Source of the DNA: Clostridia bacterium
GTDB lineage: Bacteria; Bacillota; DSM-12270; Thermacetogeniales; Thermacetogeniaceae
Reading direction: 5' to 3'
Assembly: GCA_902812385.1 (NCBI GenBank)
Contig: CADDZD010000013.1
Coordinates: forward strand, 1 to 45,808
Length of the DNA: 45,808 nucleotides
The notes under the pieces were generated by a model that was not told the origin of the DNA, did no database searches, and saw nothing but the letters and a program-made list of their open reading frames with translations. Positions 1-10,231 of this stretch are shown piece by piece; positions within the stretch are counted from its first letter, which is position 1; the number at the start of each line of letters is the position of its first letter. The position numbers were made by a program, and so were the translations under genes.

Positions 1-71
1 TATCTATCAAGGTATTTTATAAAATAAGTTGTACCAGGTTTTTTGAAATTATTTTCAGCGACCCTTGATTC

Positions 72-572
72 ATGCGGGTTTCAGGGTTTTCTTCCCCCAT
101 TTTTGGCTCCCAAGTGTCAAACTCGGGGTTAATGAGGCATGTAGCGATTTTTCCGTTAGAAAAGTTACCTTTATTTTTATTGAAATCCTTTCTTCAATTG
201 ACAACAACTCAGTTCTGGATAGCAACCCTTTTTCTCAATGTACTGGTATTTTGTCTGACCTATTTCGGCCTCAAAAGAATAAAAACAGGGATTTATCTGC
301 TGATGATCACGCAGTTAATCATGTTTTTGAATGCTTTCACTCACATTAGCTGGACTGTTTTATTCCGGCAGTACGTTCCGGGGGTTGCAACCGCCGCTTT
401 TTTTAACATCCCATTTTCTAGTTACCTGTTTCGGAGGGCATTTCGTGAGGGGTATATAAGCAAAAAGAATTTAGTTTTAATCTTGCTGCTCAGCATTACC
501 CTGTATCCCATCATGGCTGGATTTTCACTCTTGGTTGCCAGGATTATTGTGATCGCATTCCGGCCATTATAA
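72..572 (+). pseudogene. 5'-truncated HXXEE-family membrane protein (probable remnant)
   Basis: The 166-residue frame encodes a hydrophobic protein with about four membrane segments (roughly residues 45-65, 72-93, 105-120 and 133-160). The stretch around residues 86-112, NAFTH then YVPGVATAAFFNIP, resembles the C-terminal half of HXXEE-domain membrane proteins, whose function is unknown. The N-terminal helix carrying the family-defining H-x-x-E-E motif is absent, and none of the three plus-strand frames upstream to base 1 supplies it. The first 20 residues are not membrane-like. An internal ATG at 132 may be the nearest usable start, but neither it nor the ATG at 72 has a good ribosome binding site. 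The region is AT-rich compared with the arginine genes and lies on the opposite strand. I infer a decayed or horizontally acquired gene; an intact but divergent short membrane protein is the alternative. Confidence 0.5.
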
Positions 573-580
573 ATATAAAT

Positions 581-611
581 AAACCCCTGGGTTCTATCCC
601 CTCAGGGGTTT
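581..611 (-). terminator. Intrinsic terminator of the arg operon, possibly bidirectional
   Basis: A perfect 9-bp stem (AAACCCCTG at 581-589 with CAGGGGTTT at 603-611) has a 13-base loop. On the minus strand it is followed by a T-rich tail (TTTATTTATATTT) and lies 38 bases after the argH stop. The plus-strand gene ends 9 bases before it, but the T run on that side is short, so it probably serves mainly the arg operon. Confidence 0.85.
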
Positions 612-648
612 AGGGAATATTTCCTCTATCCTCCCAGGCGGTCGGGCA

Positions 649-2052
649 TTACAGGCCCCGCTTCCAGGGAAGCTGCCGCATTTCCGCCAGCCAGCTGGTG
701 ATCCTGCCGATGTTCTGGAATACGGCGAAGGGGGCCGGGCCGCCGGGAGCGCGCCTGCGCCCCACGCAGGTGGCGATCTGGATGAAATCATAGAGGTCCC
801 AATCGAAGGCCGGGGAAAAGGACCGGTACTCCTCCATGGTCAGGTCCTCCAGGCGTTTCTTTGTCCCGATGCAGTACAGGACCACCCGTCCTACGATGCC
901 GTGAGCATCCCTGAAGCTGACCCCTTTCCGCACCAGGTAGTCTGCCAGGTCGGTGGCGTTGGTGAAATCCCCACCGGCCGCCTCCCGCATACGTTCCTCG
1001 TTTATCTGAAGGGTTTCCATCATTGGTATAAAGATACCGACACAGCCCTTGACCGTGTCCAGGGTGTCGAAGACCGCTTCCTTATCCTCCTGCAGGTCCT
1101 TGTTGTAGGCCAGGGGGAGCCCCTTCATTACGGTGAGGATACCCATCAGGTGGCCGTAAACCCGGCCTGTTTTCCCACGGGCCAGTTCCGCCACATCCGG
1201 ATTTTTCTTCTGGGGCATGATGCTGCTACCCGTGGTGTAGGCATCGTCCAGGGTTATAAAACCGAATTCGCTGCTCGACCAGAGGATCAGCTCTTCCGCC
1301 AGCCGGCTCAGGTGCATCATGATCAGGGAACAGGCAAATAGCAGTTCCGCCACAAAATCCCGGTCGGAAACGGCATCCAGGCTGTTGGCGGAGATTTCGC
1401 CGAAACCGAGTTCCCTTGCCACAAACTGGCGGTCAATGGGAAAGGTGGTTCCCGCAAGGGCGCCCGACCCCAGCGGGCAAACGTCAACCCGCTTATAGCA
1501 GTCCCGCAGGCGTTCGTAATCCCTGCGCAGCATCTCGCAGTAGGCCAGCAGGTGGTGGGCAAAGGTCACCGGCTGGGCGCGCTGGAGGTGGGTGTAGCCG
1601 GGCATGATCACCTCCGAGCTTTCCCGGGCGCGACCGATCAGTGTCTCTATCAGCCTCAGCACCAGGTCCCCCAGCGCCTCTATCTCCTCTTTTACGTAGA
1701 GCCGGAAGGAGGTGGCCACCTGGTCGTTGCGGCTGCGGGCGGTATGGAGTTTCTTCCCCACTTCCCCCACCTTCGCCACCAGGCACTCTTCGATAAAGGA
1801 GTGAATGTCCTCGGCATCAGGGTTAAACGCCAGGTTACCGGCATCCAGTTCCGCCCGGATCTCCTCCAGGCCGCGCACCAGCGCCTCCGCTTCTTCCGGA
1901 GTGATAATTCCCTGACGCCCCAGCATCCGGGCATGGGCAATCGATCCCTGGATGTCCTGCCTGTAGAGGCGGGCGTCAAAGGAAAGGGAGCCCAGAAAGC
2001 CGGCGGCATCCTCCGCCGTCTCTTTTGTAAACCGTCCACCCCAGAGCTTCAT
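649..2052 (-). CDS. argH: Argininosuccinate lyase
   Basis: This cytosolic enzyme of the fumarase/aspartase superfamily splits argininosuccinate into arginine and fumarate, the last step of arginine synthesis. Visible motifs are the N-terminal KLWGGRF, HTARSRNDQ at residues 103-111, HLQRAQPVT near 155-163 (region of the catalytic His) and the signature loop GSSIMPQKKNPD at 275-286 with the catalytic Ser. The length of 467 residues is normal. I chose the ATG at 2052 because GGGAGG lies 7 bases upstream and MKLWGGRF is the usual family start; the reading frame extends seven codons further. It is the last gene of the arg operon, separated from argG by 430 bases holding a repeat element, and is followed by an intrinsic terminator. 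Confidence 0.97.
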   Translation of the reverse strand: MKLWGGRFTKETAEDAAGFLGSLSFDARLYRQDIQGSIAHARMLGRQGIITPEEAEALVRGLEEIRAELDAGNLAFNPDAEDIHSFIEECLVAKVGEVGKKLHTARSRNDQVATSFRLYVKEEIEALGDLVLRLIETLIGRARESSEVIMPGYTHLQRAQPVTFAHHLLAYCEMLRRDYERLRDCYKRVDVCPLGSGALAGTTFPIDRQFVARELGFGEISANSLDAVSDRDFVAELLFACSLIMMHLSRLAEELILWSSSEFGFITLDDAYTTGSSIMPQKKNPDVAELARGKTGRVYGHLMGILTVMKGLPLAYNKDLQEDKEAVFDTLDTVKGCVGIFIPMMETLQINEERMREAAGGDFTNATDLADYLVRKGVSFRDAHGIVGRVVLYCIGTKKRLEDLTMEEYRSFSPAFDWDLYDFIQIATCVGRRRAPGGPAPFAVFQNIGRITSWLAEMRQLPWKRGL

Positions 2053-2123
2053 TCTGTTTCCTCCCATCATCAAACGTGATCTTGCGGCATTTTTCGGGGT
2101 TATCCGTCCTGAAAATATGTTCC

Positions 2124-2412
2124 GGTTTATCCTTGCGCTTGCTCCCGGACTCCGGTTGAACTCGCTTATAACGCGTCGCAGACGGCAGCCGACCGGCTCC
2201 TATGACGCCATCCATGGCGCAGAGTCGCCTAGCTCCCCCGCACTCAATGGCACTTTCTCTCTGTAACGAGATAATTAATGACAGCAGTTCCGAATGAATG
2301 TTAAAGGGTAGAATTCCCTTTGAGTGCGGGGTCGCTTCGGCTGCCGTTAGCTGCTCCTTCGTCAAGGGCGAGTAACAACCTCCGTAGGTCGCTGCGCCTG
2401 CAAGGATAAACC
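2124..2412. repeat. MITE-like repeat, copy A (289 bp), with nested inverted repeats
   Basis: The element is bounded by perfect 13-base terminal inverted repeats, GGTTTATCCTTGC at 2124-2136 and GCAAGGATAAACC at 2400-2412. Inside are further matching arms: ACGGCAGCCGA at 2182-2192 with TCGGCTGCCGT at 2337-2347, and CCCCGCACTCAA at 2236-2247 with TTGAGTGCGGGG at 2320-2331. A small central hairpin, AAGGG/CCCTT, lies at 2304-2320. The 53 bases at 2341-2393 recur at 15366-15418 with two mismatches. I see no transposase and no clear target duplication. The minus-strand reading frame through it (2464 to 1976) has no recognisable domain and is probably fortuitous. It separates argG from argH. Confidence 0.8.
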
Positions 2413-2482
2413 GCTTTTTCGCTTCTCTGTTGGTGCCGCCGGAGGCGGCGTGGTCGTCTCTCATGAAAAAATGTAAACCCGC

Positions 2483-3691
2483 TTATTCCTCTTTTCCCTG
2501 CTTCATGAGGGCGCGCACCTTCAGGGGAAGGGCAAACAGGTTGATGAATCCCTGGGCATCCTTGTGGTCGTAAAGCTCGCAGTGCCCGAAGGTGGCAAAC
2601 CCCTCGTGATACAGGGAGTAGGGAGAACTGACACCCGCCGGGGTGCAGCTTCCTTTATAAAGCTTCATCCGGACCGTCCCGGTCACGGTCTTCTGGGTTT
2701 CGTCCACAAAGGCGGCCAGCGCCTGACGCAGCGGTGAATACCAGAGGCCGTCATAGACCAGTTCGGCGTAGCGCTGAGCTACCAGTTCCTTAAAGTGCAG
2801 GGTGTTCCGGTCGAGGGTGAGGGATTCCAGCTCTCGGTGCGCCAGGTACAGCACCGTTCCCCCGGGGGTCTCGTAAACTCCCCGGGACTTCATCCCGACC
2901 AGCCGGTTTTCCACCATATCGACGATCCCCACACCGTTTGCCCCGGCGATCCGGTTCAGGGTCTTGACCAGAGTCACCGGGTCCGATTCCTTGCCGTCAA
3001 GGCTCCGGGGTACACCCTGCTCAAACCCGATTTCCACATAAGTCGGCCGATCGGGAGCCTGCTCCGGGGGTGTGATCAGCAGGAGCACGTCATCCGGCGG
3101 CTCGCAGGCGGGATCTTCCAGGTCGGCCCCCTCGTGGCTGAGGTGCCAGAGGTTCCGGTCCGTGCTGTAGGGTCGTTCCTTTTTTACCGGGACCTCAACG
3201 CCTTTTGCCAGGGCATAGGCAATGGCATCCTCCCGGGACTTGATATCCCAGAGGCGCCAGGGAGCGATCACCTTGAGGGAGGGGTTGAGGGCCTGCACGG
3301 AAACCTCGAACCGCACCTGGTCGTTCCCCTTCCCGGTGGCCCCATGGGCCACCGCATCCGCACCCTCCTTTTCTGCGATTTCCACCAGGTATTTGGCGAT
3401 CAGCGGGCGGGCGAAGGAGGTCCCCAGCAGGTACTTCCCCTCGTAGATGGCGCCTGCCTTGAGGGTGGGAAAGACGAAATCCTCCAGGAACTCTCTCTGG
3501 AGATCCTTGATGTAAAGCTTGCTCGCCCCGGCTTTCAGGGCGCGCTCCTCCAGGCCGGAAAGCTCTTCCTCCTGCCCCAGGTCTGCGGCAAAACAGATCA
3601 CTTCACAGTGAAAATTATCCCTGAGCCACGGGATGGCCACGGAAGTGTCCAGTCCACCCGAATAAGCCAGTACGACCTTGTTTATTCCCAC
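2483..3691 (-). CDS. argG: Argininosuccinate synthase
   Basis: The enzyme joins citrulline and aspartate with ATP to make argininosuccinate, the seventh step of arginine synthesis. The N-terminal ATP pyrophosphatase loop reads AYSGGLDTS (SGGLDTS at residues 11-17), and [19 protein letters not shown] is a typical substrate-binding region. The 402 residues match the family length. The start is taken as GTG at 3691, with AAGGAGGAA 6 bases upstream and [13 protein letters not shown] as the usual N terminus; the frame runs 28 codons further upstream with no conserved sequence. It lies between argF (131-base gap) and argH in the arg operon. Confidence 0.97.
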   Translation of the reverse strand: MGINKVVLAYSGGLDTSVAIPWLRDNFHCEVICFAADLGQEEELSGLEERALKAGASKLYIKDLQREFLEDFVFPTLKAGAIYEGKYLLGTSFARPLIAKYLVEIAEKEGADAVAHGATGKGNDQVRFEVSVQALNPSLKVIAPWRLWDIKSREDAIAYALAKGVEVPVKKERPYSTDRNLWHLSHEGADLEDPACEPPDDVLLLITPPEQAPDRPTYVEIGFEQGVPRSLDGKESDPVTLVKTLNRIAGANGVGIVDMVENRLVGMKSRGVYETPGGTVLYLAHRELESLTLDRNTLHFKELVAQRYAELVYDGLWYSPLRQALAAFVDETQKTVTGTVRMKLYKGSCTPAGVSSPYSLYHEGFATFGHCELYDHKDAQGFINLFALPLKVRALMKQGKEE

Positions 3692-3822
3692 GGTTCTTCC
3701 TCCTTGACCTTTTTTCACAGGGGTACAATACAAAGGGTTTATAGACAGCCATCTCACCCATAGTGACAACATCAAAAGATGAAAGCGCAGGCGACGGTTC
3801 TACCAGCGAGCGACTTCACCCT

Positions 3823-4773
3823 CTACTGCATCAGCAGGGCCATGATCGCCTTGTGCATGTGCAGGCGGTTTTCGGCTTCATCAAACACCACCGAATGAGG
3901 GCCGTCCATGACCTCATCGGTGATCTCCTCCCCCAGGTGCGCCGGCAGGCAGTGCAGCACGATCACGTCGGACTTCGCCTGCTCAAGCAGCCCGGTGTTC
4001 ACCTGGTAGCGGGAAAAGACGCGGGCGCGCTCTTCCTGCTCCTCCTCCTGGCCCATGCTCGCCCAGAGGTCGGTGTAAACCACATCCGCCCCTTCGACCG
4101 CCGCCGCAGGATCCTCCACGACCTCCAGCTTTGCCCCGGTTTTGGCGGCATCGGCCACGGCCTCCTGCAGAATGCGCGGCTCCGGTTCATAGCCCGGGGG
4201 GCAGGCGACGGTCATGCTCATCCCCACCTTGGCGCAGGTCTGCAGGAGAGAGTGGGCGACATTGTTCCCGTCTCCGATAAAGGCCAGTTTCAGTCCCGCC
4301 AGCCGCCCCTTGTGCTCCTCTATGGTCATGATATCCGCCAAAGCCTGGGTGGGGTGCACCAGATCCGTCAGGCCGTTGATCACCGGAATGGAGGCGAATT
4401 CGGCCAGTTCCTCTACGTCCTCCTGGGCAAAGGTGCGGATCATGATCCCGTCCAGGTACCGCTCCAGGGTCCTGGCGGTATCCGGCAGCGACTCCCCTCT
4501 GCGAAGCTGGATATCATTGGCGTTGAGAAACAAAGGGTAGCCTCCGAGCTGGTACATCCCCACCTCGAAGGAAACCCTTGTGCGGGTAGAAGGCTTGGTG
4601 AAGATCATCCCCAGGGTTTTTCCCTGCAGGACGGGATGGGGAATGCCCGCCTTTAACTCTTTTTTGAGATCGTGGGCGGCGTCCAGAAAGAGCCTGATCT
4701 CCTCGCTCGTGAAGTCGGCAATGGTCAGAAAATCCCGCCCTTTAAGCTTTTTGCTCATGTAAGCTCCGGCCAT
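3823..4773 (-). CDS. argF: Ornithine carbamoyltransferase
   Basis: The enzyme transfers the carbamoyl group of carbamoyl phosphate to ornithine, giving citrulline. The carbamoyl-phosphate motif STRTR is at residues 62-66, HPTQ at 140-143 and the ornithine-side HCLP motif at 274-277. The 316 residues are normal for an anabolic OTCase. The ATG at 4773 has AAGGAG 8 bases upstream; a second ATG five codons in is less well placed. It lies 24 bases downstream of carB, so the enzyme that makes carbamoyl phosphate and the one that uses it are translated from neighbouring cistrons. A catabolic role is unlikely because no arcA or arcC is present. Confidence 0.96.
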   Translation of the reverse strand: MAGAYMSKKLKGRDFLTIADFTSEEIRLFLDAAHDLKKELKAGIPHPVLQGKTLGMIFTKPSTRTRVSFEVGMYQLGGYPLFLNANDIQLRRGESLPDTARTLERYLDGIMIRTFAQEDVEELAEFASIPVINGLTDLVHPTQALADIMTIEEHKGRLAGLKLAFIGDGNNVAHSLLQTCAKVGMSMTVACPPGYEPEPRILQEAVADAAKTGAKLEVVEDPAAAVEGADVVYTDLWASMGQEEEQEERARVFSRYQVNTGLLEQAKSDVIVLHCLPAHLGEEITDEVMDGPHSVVFDEAENRLHMHKAIMALLMQ

Positions 4774-4797
4774 CTTGTCATCTCCTTCGATTTAATT

Positions 4798-7700
4798 TTA
4801 ATTTATCAAAAACCCGCAGGTTCTTTCCTTAAGCCTTTCCTTCATGGCCAGGTATTCCTGCAAACACAGGCAGTCGGGAGACGCCCCGCTCCGCTTGGCC
4901 CGCAGGGCTTCCAGCAGGGCTCTTGCCGTGTCTAGAGAAGTAAGGCACGGCACCCGGTATTCGGTGGCCGCCCGCCGCAGTTTGAAACCTGCCCGTTCCG
5001 GGATCCTCCCCCGGGTCGGGGTATTGATCACCAGCTGGACCTCCCCCTTCTGGATGAGCTCCATGGCGTTTTTAAGCCCCGTTTTTGTTGATGAGTCCAG
5101 GGAGGCCACCGCCTTAACCCGCAGGCCCTTCCCCCAAAGCTCCCGGGCCGTTTCGTCCGTCGCCAGGACTTCAAAGCCCAGGTCGGCGTACCCGGCGATA
5201 ACCGGAAAGGCCTCCGGCCGGTCGCGCTCTGCAAGGGATACCAGCACCTTCCCGCCCAGGGGCACACTGATCCCCGCGGCGATCAGGGCTTTATAGAGAG
5301 CCATTCCAGGGTTTCGATCGATACCCAGCACCTCGCCGGTAGACTTCATCTCGGGGCCGAGTGAAACATCAACCTGAAGCAGTTTTTCAAAGGAGAAGAC
5401 GGGGGCCTTCACCGCCACAAAGGGAGGGGGCGCGGCAAGACCACCGGAGTATCCCAGGTCGGCCAGCCTCTTCCCCAGCATTACCTGGGTGGCCAGCTTG
5501 ACCAGGGGAATTCCCGTTACCTTGCTCACCACCGGCACCGTCCGGGAGGCCCGGGGGTTGACCTCGATGCAGTACGCCTTGCCGTTGGAGATCACATACT
5601 GGATGTTCAGGAGACCCTTGACCTGGAGTGCCGCTGCGATGCGCTGGGTATACTCCACGATCTGGCGTGTTTCGGCCTCCGTCAGGGTCTGGGCCGGAAG
5701 CACCGCCGTGCTGTCCCCGGAGTGAATCCCCGCCCTCTCCACATGCTCGATAATGGTAGGAATCAGGGTGACTTTCCCGTCGCAGACCGCATCTACCTCA
5801 ACTTCCTTGCCTCTGATGTACTTGTCAATGAGCACCGGGTGCTTGGGGCTGATCTTGACCGCAGAGGCAATGTAGGAAAGGAGGTCTTTGGTGTTTTCCA
5901 CCACCTCCATCGCCCTTCCCCCCAGGACATAGGATGGACGCACCAGGACGGGGAAGCCCAGTTCCTCTGCCACCTGTACGGCCTCTTCCGGCTTGAGGAC
6001 GGTTTTCCCCTGGGACTGGGGAATGTTCAATCTCCTCAAAAGCCTTTCAAATAACCGCCGGTCCTCGGCGGCGTCGATGCTCTCCACACTGGTGCCCAGC
6101 ACCGGAGCCTGATAGCAGGCCAGGTGGCTCGTGAGGTTGATTGCCGTCTGCCCGCCGAACTGCACCAGGACCCCGTCCGGTTTTTCCTGGTCGATGACGT
6201 TGAGCACATCCTCCGGGGCAAGCGGCTCAAAATACAGCTTATCGGCCGTATCGAAATCGGTGCTCACCGTCTCCGGATTGTTGTTGATGATCATTCCCTG
6301 CACCCCGGCCTCTTTCAAGGCCCAGACGGCGTGCACCGAACAGTAGTCGAACTCGATCCCCTGGCCGATCCGGATCGGACCCGCTCCCAGGACGACAACC
6401 CGCTTCTGCTCCTGAACAGACGCCTCATTTTCGGATTCATAGGTCCCGTAAAAATAAGGCGTGGAAGCGGCGAACTCCGCGGCGCAGGTATCCACCATCT
6501 TGTAGACCGGCAGAATCTTCTCTTTTTTTCTGAGGGCGCGGATCTCCGCCGTATCCCTCCCCGTCAGCTTGGCGATCTGGTAATCGGAAAAACCCATTTT
6601 CTTGCTCTGTGTTAAAAGCTCAGGGGTCAAACTCTCGTTCTTCAGGCGGTGCTCCTGGTCCACCAGCTTTTTGATCTTGGCCAGGAACCAGGGGTCCACC
6701 CTGGTGTAGTTGGCCACTTCCCGGAGGGGCCAGGCCCGCCGGAAGGCCTCGGCAATAGCAAAAAGGCGGATATCGGTGGGGTTTACCAGGTTCTCCTGCA
6801 GCTCCATTTCCGTCCATCGGGCAGTCTCCGGAAGGTAGAGCCCGTAGAGCCCGATCTCCAGGGAGCGTACCGCCTTGAGCAGGGCACCCTCAAAGGTGCG
6901 GTCGATGGACATAACCTCACCGGTAGCCTTCATCTGGGTGCCCAGGGTGCGGTCGGCACCGGCAAACTTATCGAAGGGCCAGCGCGGGATCTTCACGACG
7001 ACGTAGTCGATGGCCGGTTCGAAACAGGCGGTCGTCTCTCCTGTCACCTTGTTGACGATCTCATCCAGCCGGAGCCCTACGGCGATCTTCGCCGTAACCC
7101 GGGCGATGGGATAACCCGTCGCCTTGGAGGCCAGGGCGCTGGAACGGCTGACCCGGGGGTTGACTTCAATGACCCGGTAGTTCATGCTCCTGGGGTCAAG
7201 GGCGAACTGGATGTTGCATCCCCCTTCGACTCCCAGAGCCCTGATGATCTTCAGGGAAGCACTGCGCAGGGTCTGGTATTCGATGTCGCTCAGGGTCTGG
7301 GTGGGTGCGACCACGATGCTGTCCCCTGTATGCACCCCCATGGGATCGAAGTTTTCCATGCTGCAAATGGTGATGCAGTTGTCGGCGGCGTCCCGCATCA
7401 CCTCGAATTCGATCTCCTTCCAGCCCAGCACGCTCTCTTCGAGCAGCACCTGCCCGATGAGGCTGGTCTTCAGGCCGATAGGAACGATCTGGCGGAGTTC
7501 CTCCTCGTCCCTGGCAATCCCACCCCCTGTGCCGCCAAGGGTATAGGCGGGGCGCACGATCACCGGGTAACCGATGCTGCGGGCAACCTCGCATGCCCCG
7601 GCCAGATCCGTGACGATGCTGCTCCGCGGCACCGGTTCCCCGATCTGCAGCATCATCTCTTTAAACAGCTGGCGGCCTTCGGCTCGCTGAATGGCCTCGA

Positions 7701-8058
7701 TCGGGGTTCCCAGAACCTCGACCCCGCACCTCTTCAATACACCCGCTTCGGCCAGCTCCACTGCCAGGTTCAAGCCGGTCTGGCCCCCCAGGCCGGGGAG
7801 GATGGCATCCGGCCGCTCGCGCTCGACGATCCGGGTCAGTGATTCCAGGTTCAGGGGTTCTATGTAAACCCGGTCCGCCATGTGGGTGTCTGTCATGATG
7901 GTGGCCGGGTTGCTGTTCACAAGAACAATCTGGATCCCTTCTTCTTGCAGGGCCTTGCAGGCCTGGGTTCCGGCGTAATCGAACTCAGCCGCCTGTCCGA
8001 TGACGATCGGGCCGGAGCCGATGACCAGCACCTTTTTGAGGTCTTTACGCTTGGGCAT
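4798..8058 (-). CDS. carB: Carbamoyl phosphate synthase large subunit
   Basis: The enzyme makes carbamoyl phosphate from bicarbonate, two ATP and glutamine-derived ammonia, for arginine and possibly pyrimidine synthesis. The 1086 residues show the classic tandem architecture: an ATP-grasp half starting [13 protein letters not shown], an oligomerisation segment, a second ATP-grasp half starting [14 protein letters not shown], and a C-terminal MGS-like allosteric domain. I chose the ATG at 8058 because GAAGGGGGG lies just upstream and [17 protein letters not shown] is the family start. It follows argD by 26 bases. The glutaminase subunit gene carA, usually the preceding gene, is not there or anywhere in the window, so it must be elsewhere, or CarB here uses another source of ammonia. 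Confidence 0.97.
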   Translation of the reverse strand: MPKRKDLKKVLVIGSGPIVIGQAAEFDYAGTQACKALQEEGIQIVLVNSNPATIMTDTHMADRVYIEPLNLESLTRIVERERPDAILPGLGGQTGLNLAVELAEAGVLKRCGVEVLGTPIEAIQRAEGRQLFKEMMLQIGEPVPRSSIVTDLAGACEVARSIGYPVIVRPAYTLGGTGGGIARDEEELRQIVPIGLKTSLIGQVLLEESVLGWKEIEFEVMRDAADNCITICSMENFDPMGVHTGDSIVVAPTQTLSDIEYQTLRSASLKIIRALGVEGGCNIQFALDPRSMNYRVIEVNPRVSRSSALASKATGYPIARVTAKIAVGLRLDEIVNKVTGETTACFEPAIDYVVVKIPRWPFDKFAGADRTLGTQMKATGEVMSIDRTFEGALLKAVRSLEIGLYGLYLPETARWTEMELQENLVNPTDIRLFAIAEAFRRAWPLREVANYTRVDPWFLAKIKKLVDQEHRLKNESLTPELLTQSKKMGFSDYQIAKLTGRDTAEIRALRKKEKILPVYKMVDTCAAEFAASTPYFYGTYESENEASVQEQKRVVVLGAGPIRIGQGIEFDYCSVHAVWALKEAGVQGMIINNNPETVSTDFDTADKLYFEPLAPEDVLNVIDQEKPDGVLVQFGGQTAINLTSHLACYQAPVLGTSVESIDAAEDRRLFERLLRRLNIPQSQGKTVLKPEEAVQVAEELGFPVLVRPSYVLGGRAMEVVENTKDLLSYIASAVKISPKHPVLIDKYIRGKEVEVDAVCDGKVTLIPTIIEHVERAGIHSGDSTAVLPAQTLTEAETRQIVEYTQRIAAALQVKGLLNIQYVISNGKAYCIEVNPRASRTVPVVSKVTGIPLVKLATQVMLGKRLADLGYSGGLAAPPPFVAVKAPVFSFEKLLQVDVSLGPEMKSTGEVLGIDRNPGMALYKALIAAGISVPLGGKVLVSLAERDRPEAFPVIAGYADLGFEVLATDETARELWGKGLRVKAVASLDSSTKTGLKNAMELIQKGEVQLVINTPTRGRIPERAGFKLRRAATEYRVPCLTSLDTARALLEALRAKRSGASPDCLCLQEYLAMKERLKERTCGFLIN

Positions 8059-8084
8059 GCAATTCCCCCCTTCCAAACCCGTTC

Positions 8085-9284
8085 CTAACATGCTTTTCGA
8101 AACTCTTGCAACGCCTCCGCCAGTATGGAAACCGCTTCGTCAACCTCATCCATCCCTATGATCAGCGGAGGCAGGAAGCGCAGGACGTATTCCGCGGTGC
8201 AGTTGACCAGCAAGCCTCGCTCCTCGCAGAGAGCGACCAGTTCTTTGCCGGGGCGATCCAGCTCGATTCCGAGCATCAGGCCGCACCCGCGCACCTCCCT
8301 GATCAGCTGAAACCTGCCTTTTAGCTCTTCCAACCGCCTCTTGAAATACCAGCCCACCTGTTCCGCCTTCTCCACAAGGCTTTCCTCCCGGATAACCTGA
8401 AGGACTGCCAGGGCGGCGGCGCATGCAACCGGGTTTCCGCCAAAGGTTGAACCGTGACTCCCGGGTTGGAAGGGGTTAGCTACCCCATCCCGTGCTACAA
8501 TGGCACCGATCGGGAGGCCTCCGCCAAGGGCCTTGGCCAGCACGAGCACATCCGGGCGCACCCCGTAGTGCTCAAAGGCGAACATCTTTCCCGTCCGTCC
8601 CAGACCGCACTGGATCTCATCGTAAACCAGCAGCACCCCATGGGCGGCACGGATCTCCCCCAGGGCTGCCATGAATTCCGGTGTGGCAGGGTAAACCCCG
8701 CCCTCCCCCTGCACCGGCTCCACCAGGATGGCCACCGTTTCAGGTGTTACCGCACCCCGAAGGGCTTCAACGTCGTTGAACGGGATGTGGCGAAAACCTC
8801 CTGGGAGGGGGGTAAATCCTTTCGAAAACTTTTCCTGTCCGGTGGCAGCCAGGGTTCCCAGGGTTCTGCCGTGAAAGGAGTTCGTAAAGGTGACAATCTC
8901 CGGGCACGTTTTCCCGTGCTCGTAACCGTACTTCCGCACCAGTTTGATGGCCGCCTCGTTGGCCTCGGCGCCGCTGTTACAGAAGAATGCTCTGTCCAAC
9001 CCGCTTAAACGGGCAAGCTCCCTTGCCAGTTTTACCTGCGGGCCGGACCAGTAAAGGTTGGAACAGTGGAGGAGTTCCCCGGCCTGCTCCCGGATCGCCG
9101 CCACGACACGGGGATGGCAGTGGCCAACAGAATTAACGGCAATGCCGCTCAAAAAATCAAGATAACAGCGACCGCTAACATCCCAAACCCGCGCCCCCCG
9201 TCCCTTGACCGGTACAAGGGGTGACCGGCTATAGGTCTGCATGAGGTACTCCTCTCCGCACTTCAAAACCTCTTCTCCCGTCAT
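8085..9284 (-). CDS. argD: Acetylornithine aminotransferase
   Basis: This class III, PLP-dependent aminotransferase converts N-acetylglutamate semialdehyde and glutamate to N2-acetylornithine and 2-oxoglutarate. The PLP lysine is K251 in [25 protein letters not shown] (about 102-114) and [13 protein letters not shown] (about 220-232) are further family signatures. The length of 399 residues is typical. The ATG at 9284 is preceded by GAGAGGA. The product may also serve lysine synthesis as a succinyl-DAP aminotransferase, as known for some family members, but nothing here shows that. It lies between argB (48-base gap) and carB. Confidence 0.95.
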   Translation of the reverse strand: MTGEEVLKCGEEYLMQTYSRSPLVPVKGRGARVWDVSGRCYLDFLSGIAVNSVGHCHPRVVAAIREQAGELLHCSNLYWSGPQVKLARELARLSGLDRAFFCNSGAEANEAAIKLVRKYGYEHGKTCPEIVTFTNSFHGRTLGTLAATGQEKFSKGFTPLPGGFRHIPFNDVEALRGAVTPETVAILVEPVQGEGGVYPATPEFMAALGEIRAAHGVLLVYDEIQCGLGRTGKMFAFEHYGVRPDVLVLAKALGGGLPIGAIVARDGVANPFQPGSHGSTFGGNPVACAAALAVLQVIREESLVEKAEQVGWYFKRRLEELKGRFQLIREVRGCGLMLGIELDRPGKELVALCEERGLLVNCTAEYVLRFLPPLIIGMDEVDEAVSILAEALQEFRKAC

Positions 9285-9332
9285 TTGCCCATTCCTCTCA
9301 GATTGAATTTCAAGCCATCCGCATGTGACACC

Positions 9333-10217
9333 CTATTCATTGACAACCATTGTCCCTACCCCTTCGTCGGTAAAGACTTCGAGGAGGATTGAGTGGAGAA
9401 TTCGACCATCTATGATGTGGACGCGGCCCACTCCCTTCTTCAGGGCCTGCATACAGCACTCAATCTTGGGGATCATCCCTCCTGCGATAATCCCCTTCCG
9501 GATGAGTTCGGGCACTTCACTCACCTTTACCACGGAAAGCAGGCTGGAGGGGTCGTTCTTGTCGGCCAGGATCCCCTCCACGTCGGTGAGCAGCACCAGC
9601 TTGTTGGCCCCCAGCGCCGCCGCCACCTCTCCGGCCACGTAGTCGGCATTGATGTTGTAACTCTCCCCGTCTTTACCCACACCGATGGGAGCAATCACAG
9701 GGATGTAACCCTCATTTTTCATGGTCTCGATGATTTCGGGATTGATCCTGATGATCTCACCGACGTAGCCCAGGTCAACGGGTTCCTCCCCGGGAGCCGC
9801 CGGCAGGGTCTTCTTACCGGCCTCGATCAGGTTCGTATCCTTGCCGCTGATACCGATCCCCTTGCCGCCCAGCTTGTTGATCAGGGCGACGATCTCCTTG
9901 TTCACCTTGCCGGCCAGGACCATCTCCACCACCGACATGGTCTCTTCATCGGTCACCCGCTGGCCGCGCACAAACTTCCAGTCCTTGCCGAGACGCCTGA
10001 GCATGGTGTCGATCTCCGTTCCGCCGCCGTGCACCAGGACCGGGTGGATCCCCACCAGCTTGAGCAGAATGCAGTCGGTGATCACCCCTTTTTTCAGCTC
10101 CTCACTGACCATCGCCCGGCCGCCATACTTAATGACCACCGTCTGCCCGGCAAACCTTCTGATATACGGCAGGGCTTCCACCAGGATGGAGGCCTTCTCT
10201 AAAGGAGTCAGCACCAA
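9333..10217 (-). CDS. argB: Acetylglutamate kinase
   Basis: This amino acid kinase phosphorylates N-acetylglutamate, the second step of arginine synthesis. It shows VIKYGGRAM and LVHGGGTEID in the N-terminal half and NINADYVAGEVAAAL in the C-terminal half. The extra N-terminal helix (about 25 residues before VIKYGG, with EALPYIRRF) is the type found in hexameric, arginine-inhibited kinases, so feedback control by arginine is likely. There is no ATG near the start: TTG at 10217 or GTG at 10214 both follow the run GGGGGG; I used the TTG. It is 14 bases from argJ. The length of 294 residues is normal. Confidence 0.95.
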   Translation of the reverse strand: MVLTPLEKASILVEALPYIRRFAGQTVVIKYGGRAMVSEELKKGVITDCILLKLVGIHPVLVHGGGTEIDTMLRRLGKDWKFVRGQRVTDEETMSVVEMVLAGKVNKEIVALINKLGGKGIGISGKDTNLIEAGKKTLPAAPGEEPVDLGYVGEIIRINPEIIETMKNEGYIPVIAPIGVGKDGESYNINADYVAGEVAAALGANKLVLLTDVEGILADKNDPSSLLSVVKVSEVPELIRKGIIAGGMIPKIECCMQALKKGVGRVHIIDGRILHSILLEVFTDEGVGTMVVNE

Positions 10218-10231
10218 ATCCGATCCCCCCT

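Noticed and set aside
1976-2464. A 162-codon minus-strand open frame spanning the argG-argH gap
   Set aside because: It reads through the MITE-like repeat and into argH, has no recognisable domain or good ribosome binding site, and its open state is explained by the G+C-rich repeat.
3692-3822. Possible internal promoter before argG (TTGTCA with TCTATA or TATAAA on the minus strand)
   Set aside because: The spacer is 18 or 20 bases only with a poor -10, and the match is no better than expected by chance in this gap.
6649-7842. Long plus-strand open frame (397 codons) opposite carB
   Set aside because: It is the antisense shadow of a confidently assigned gene in G+C-rich DNA, with no domain and no ribosome binding site.
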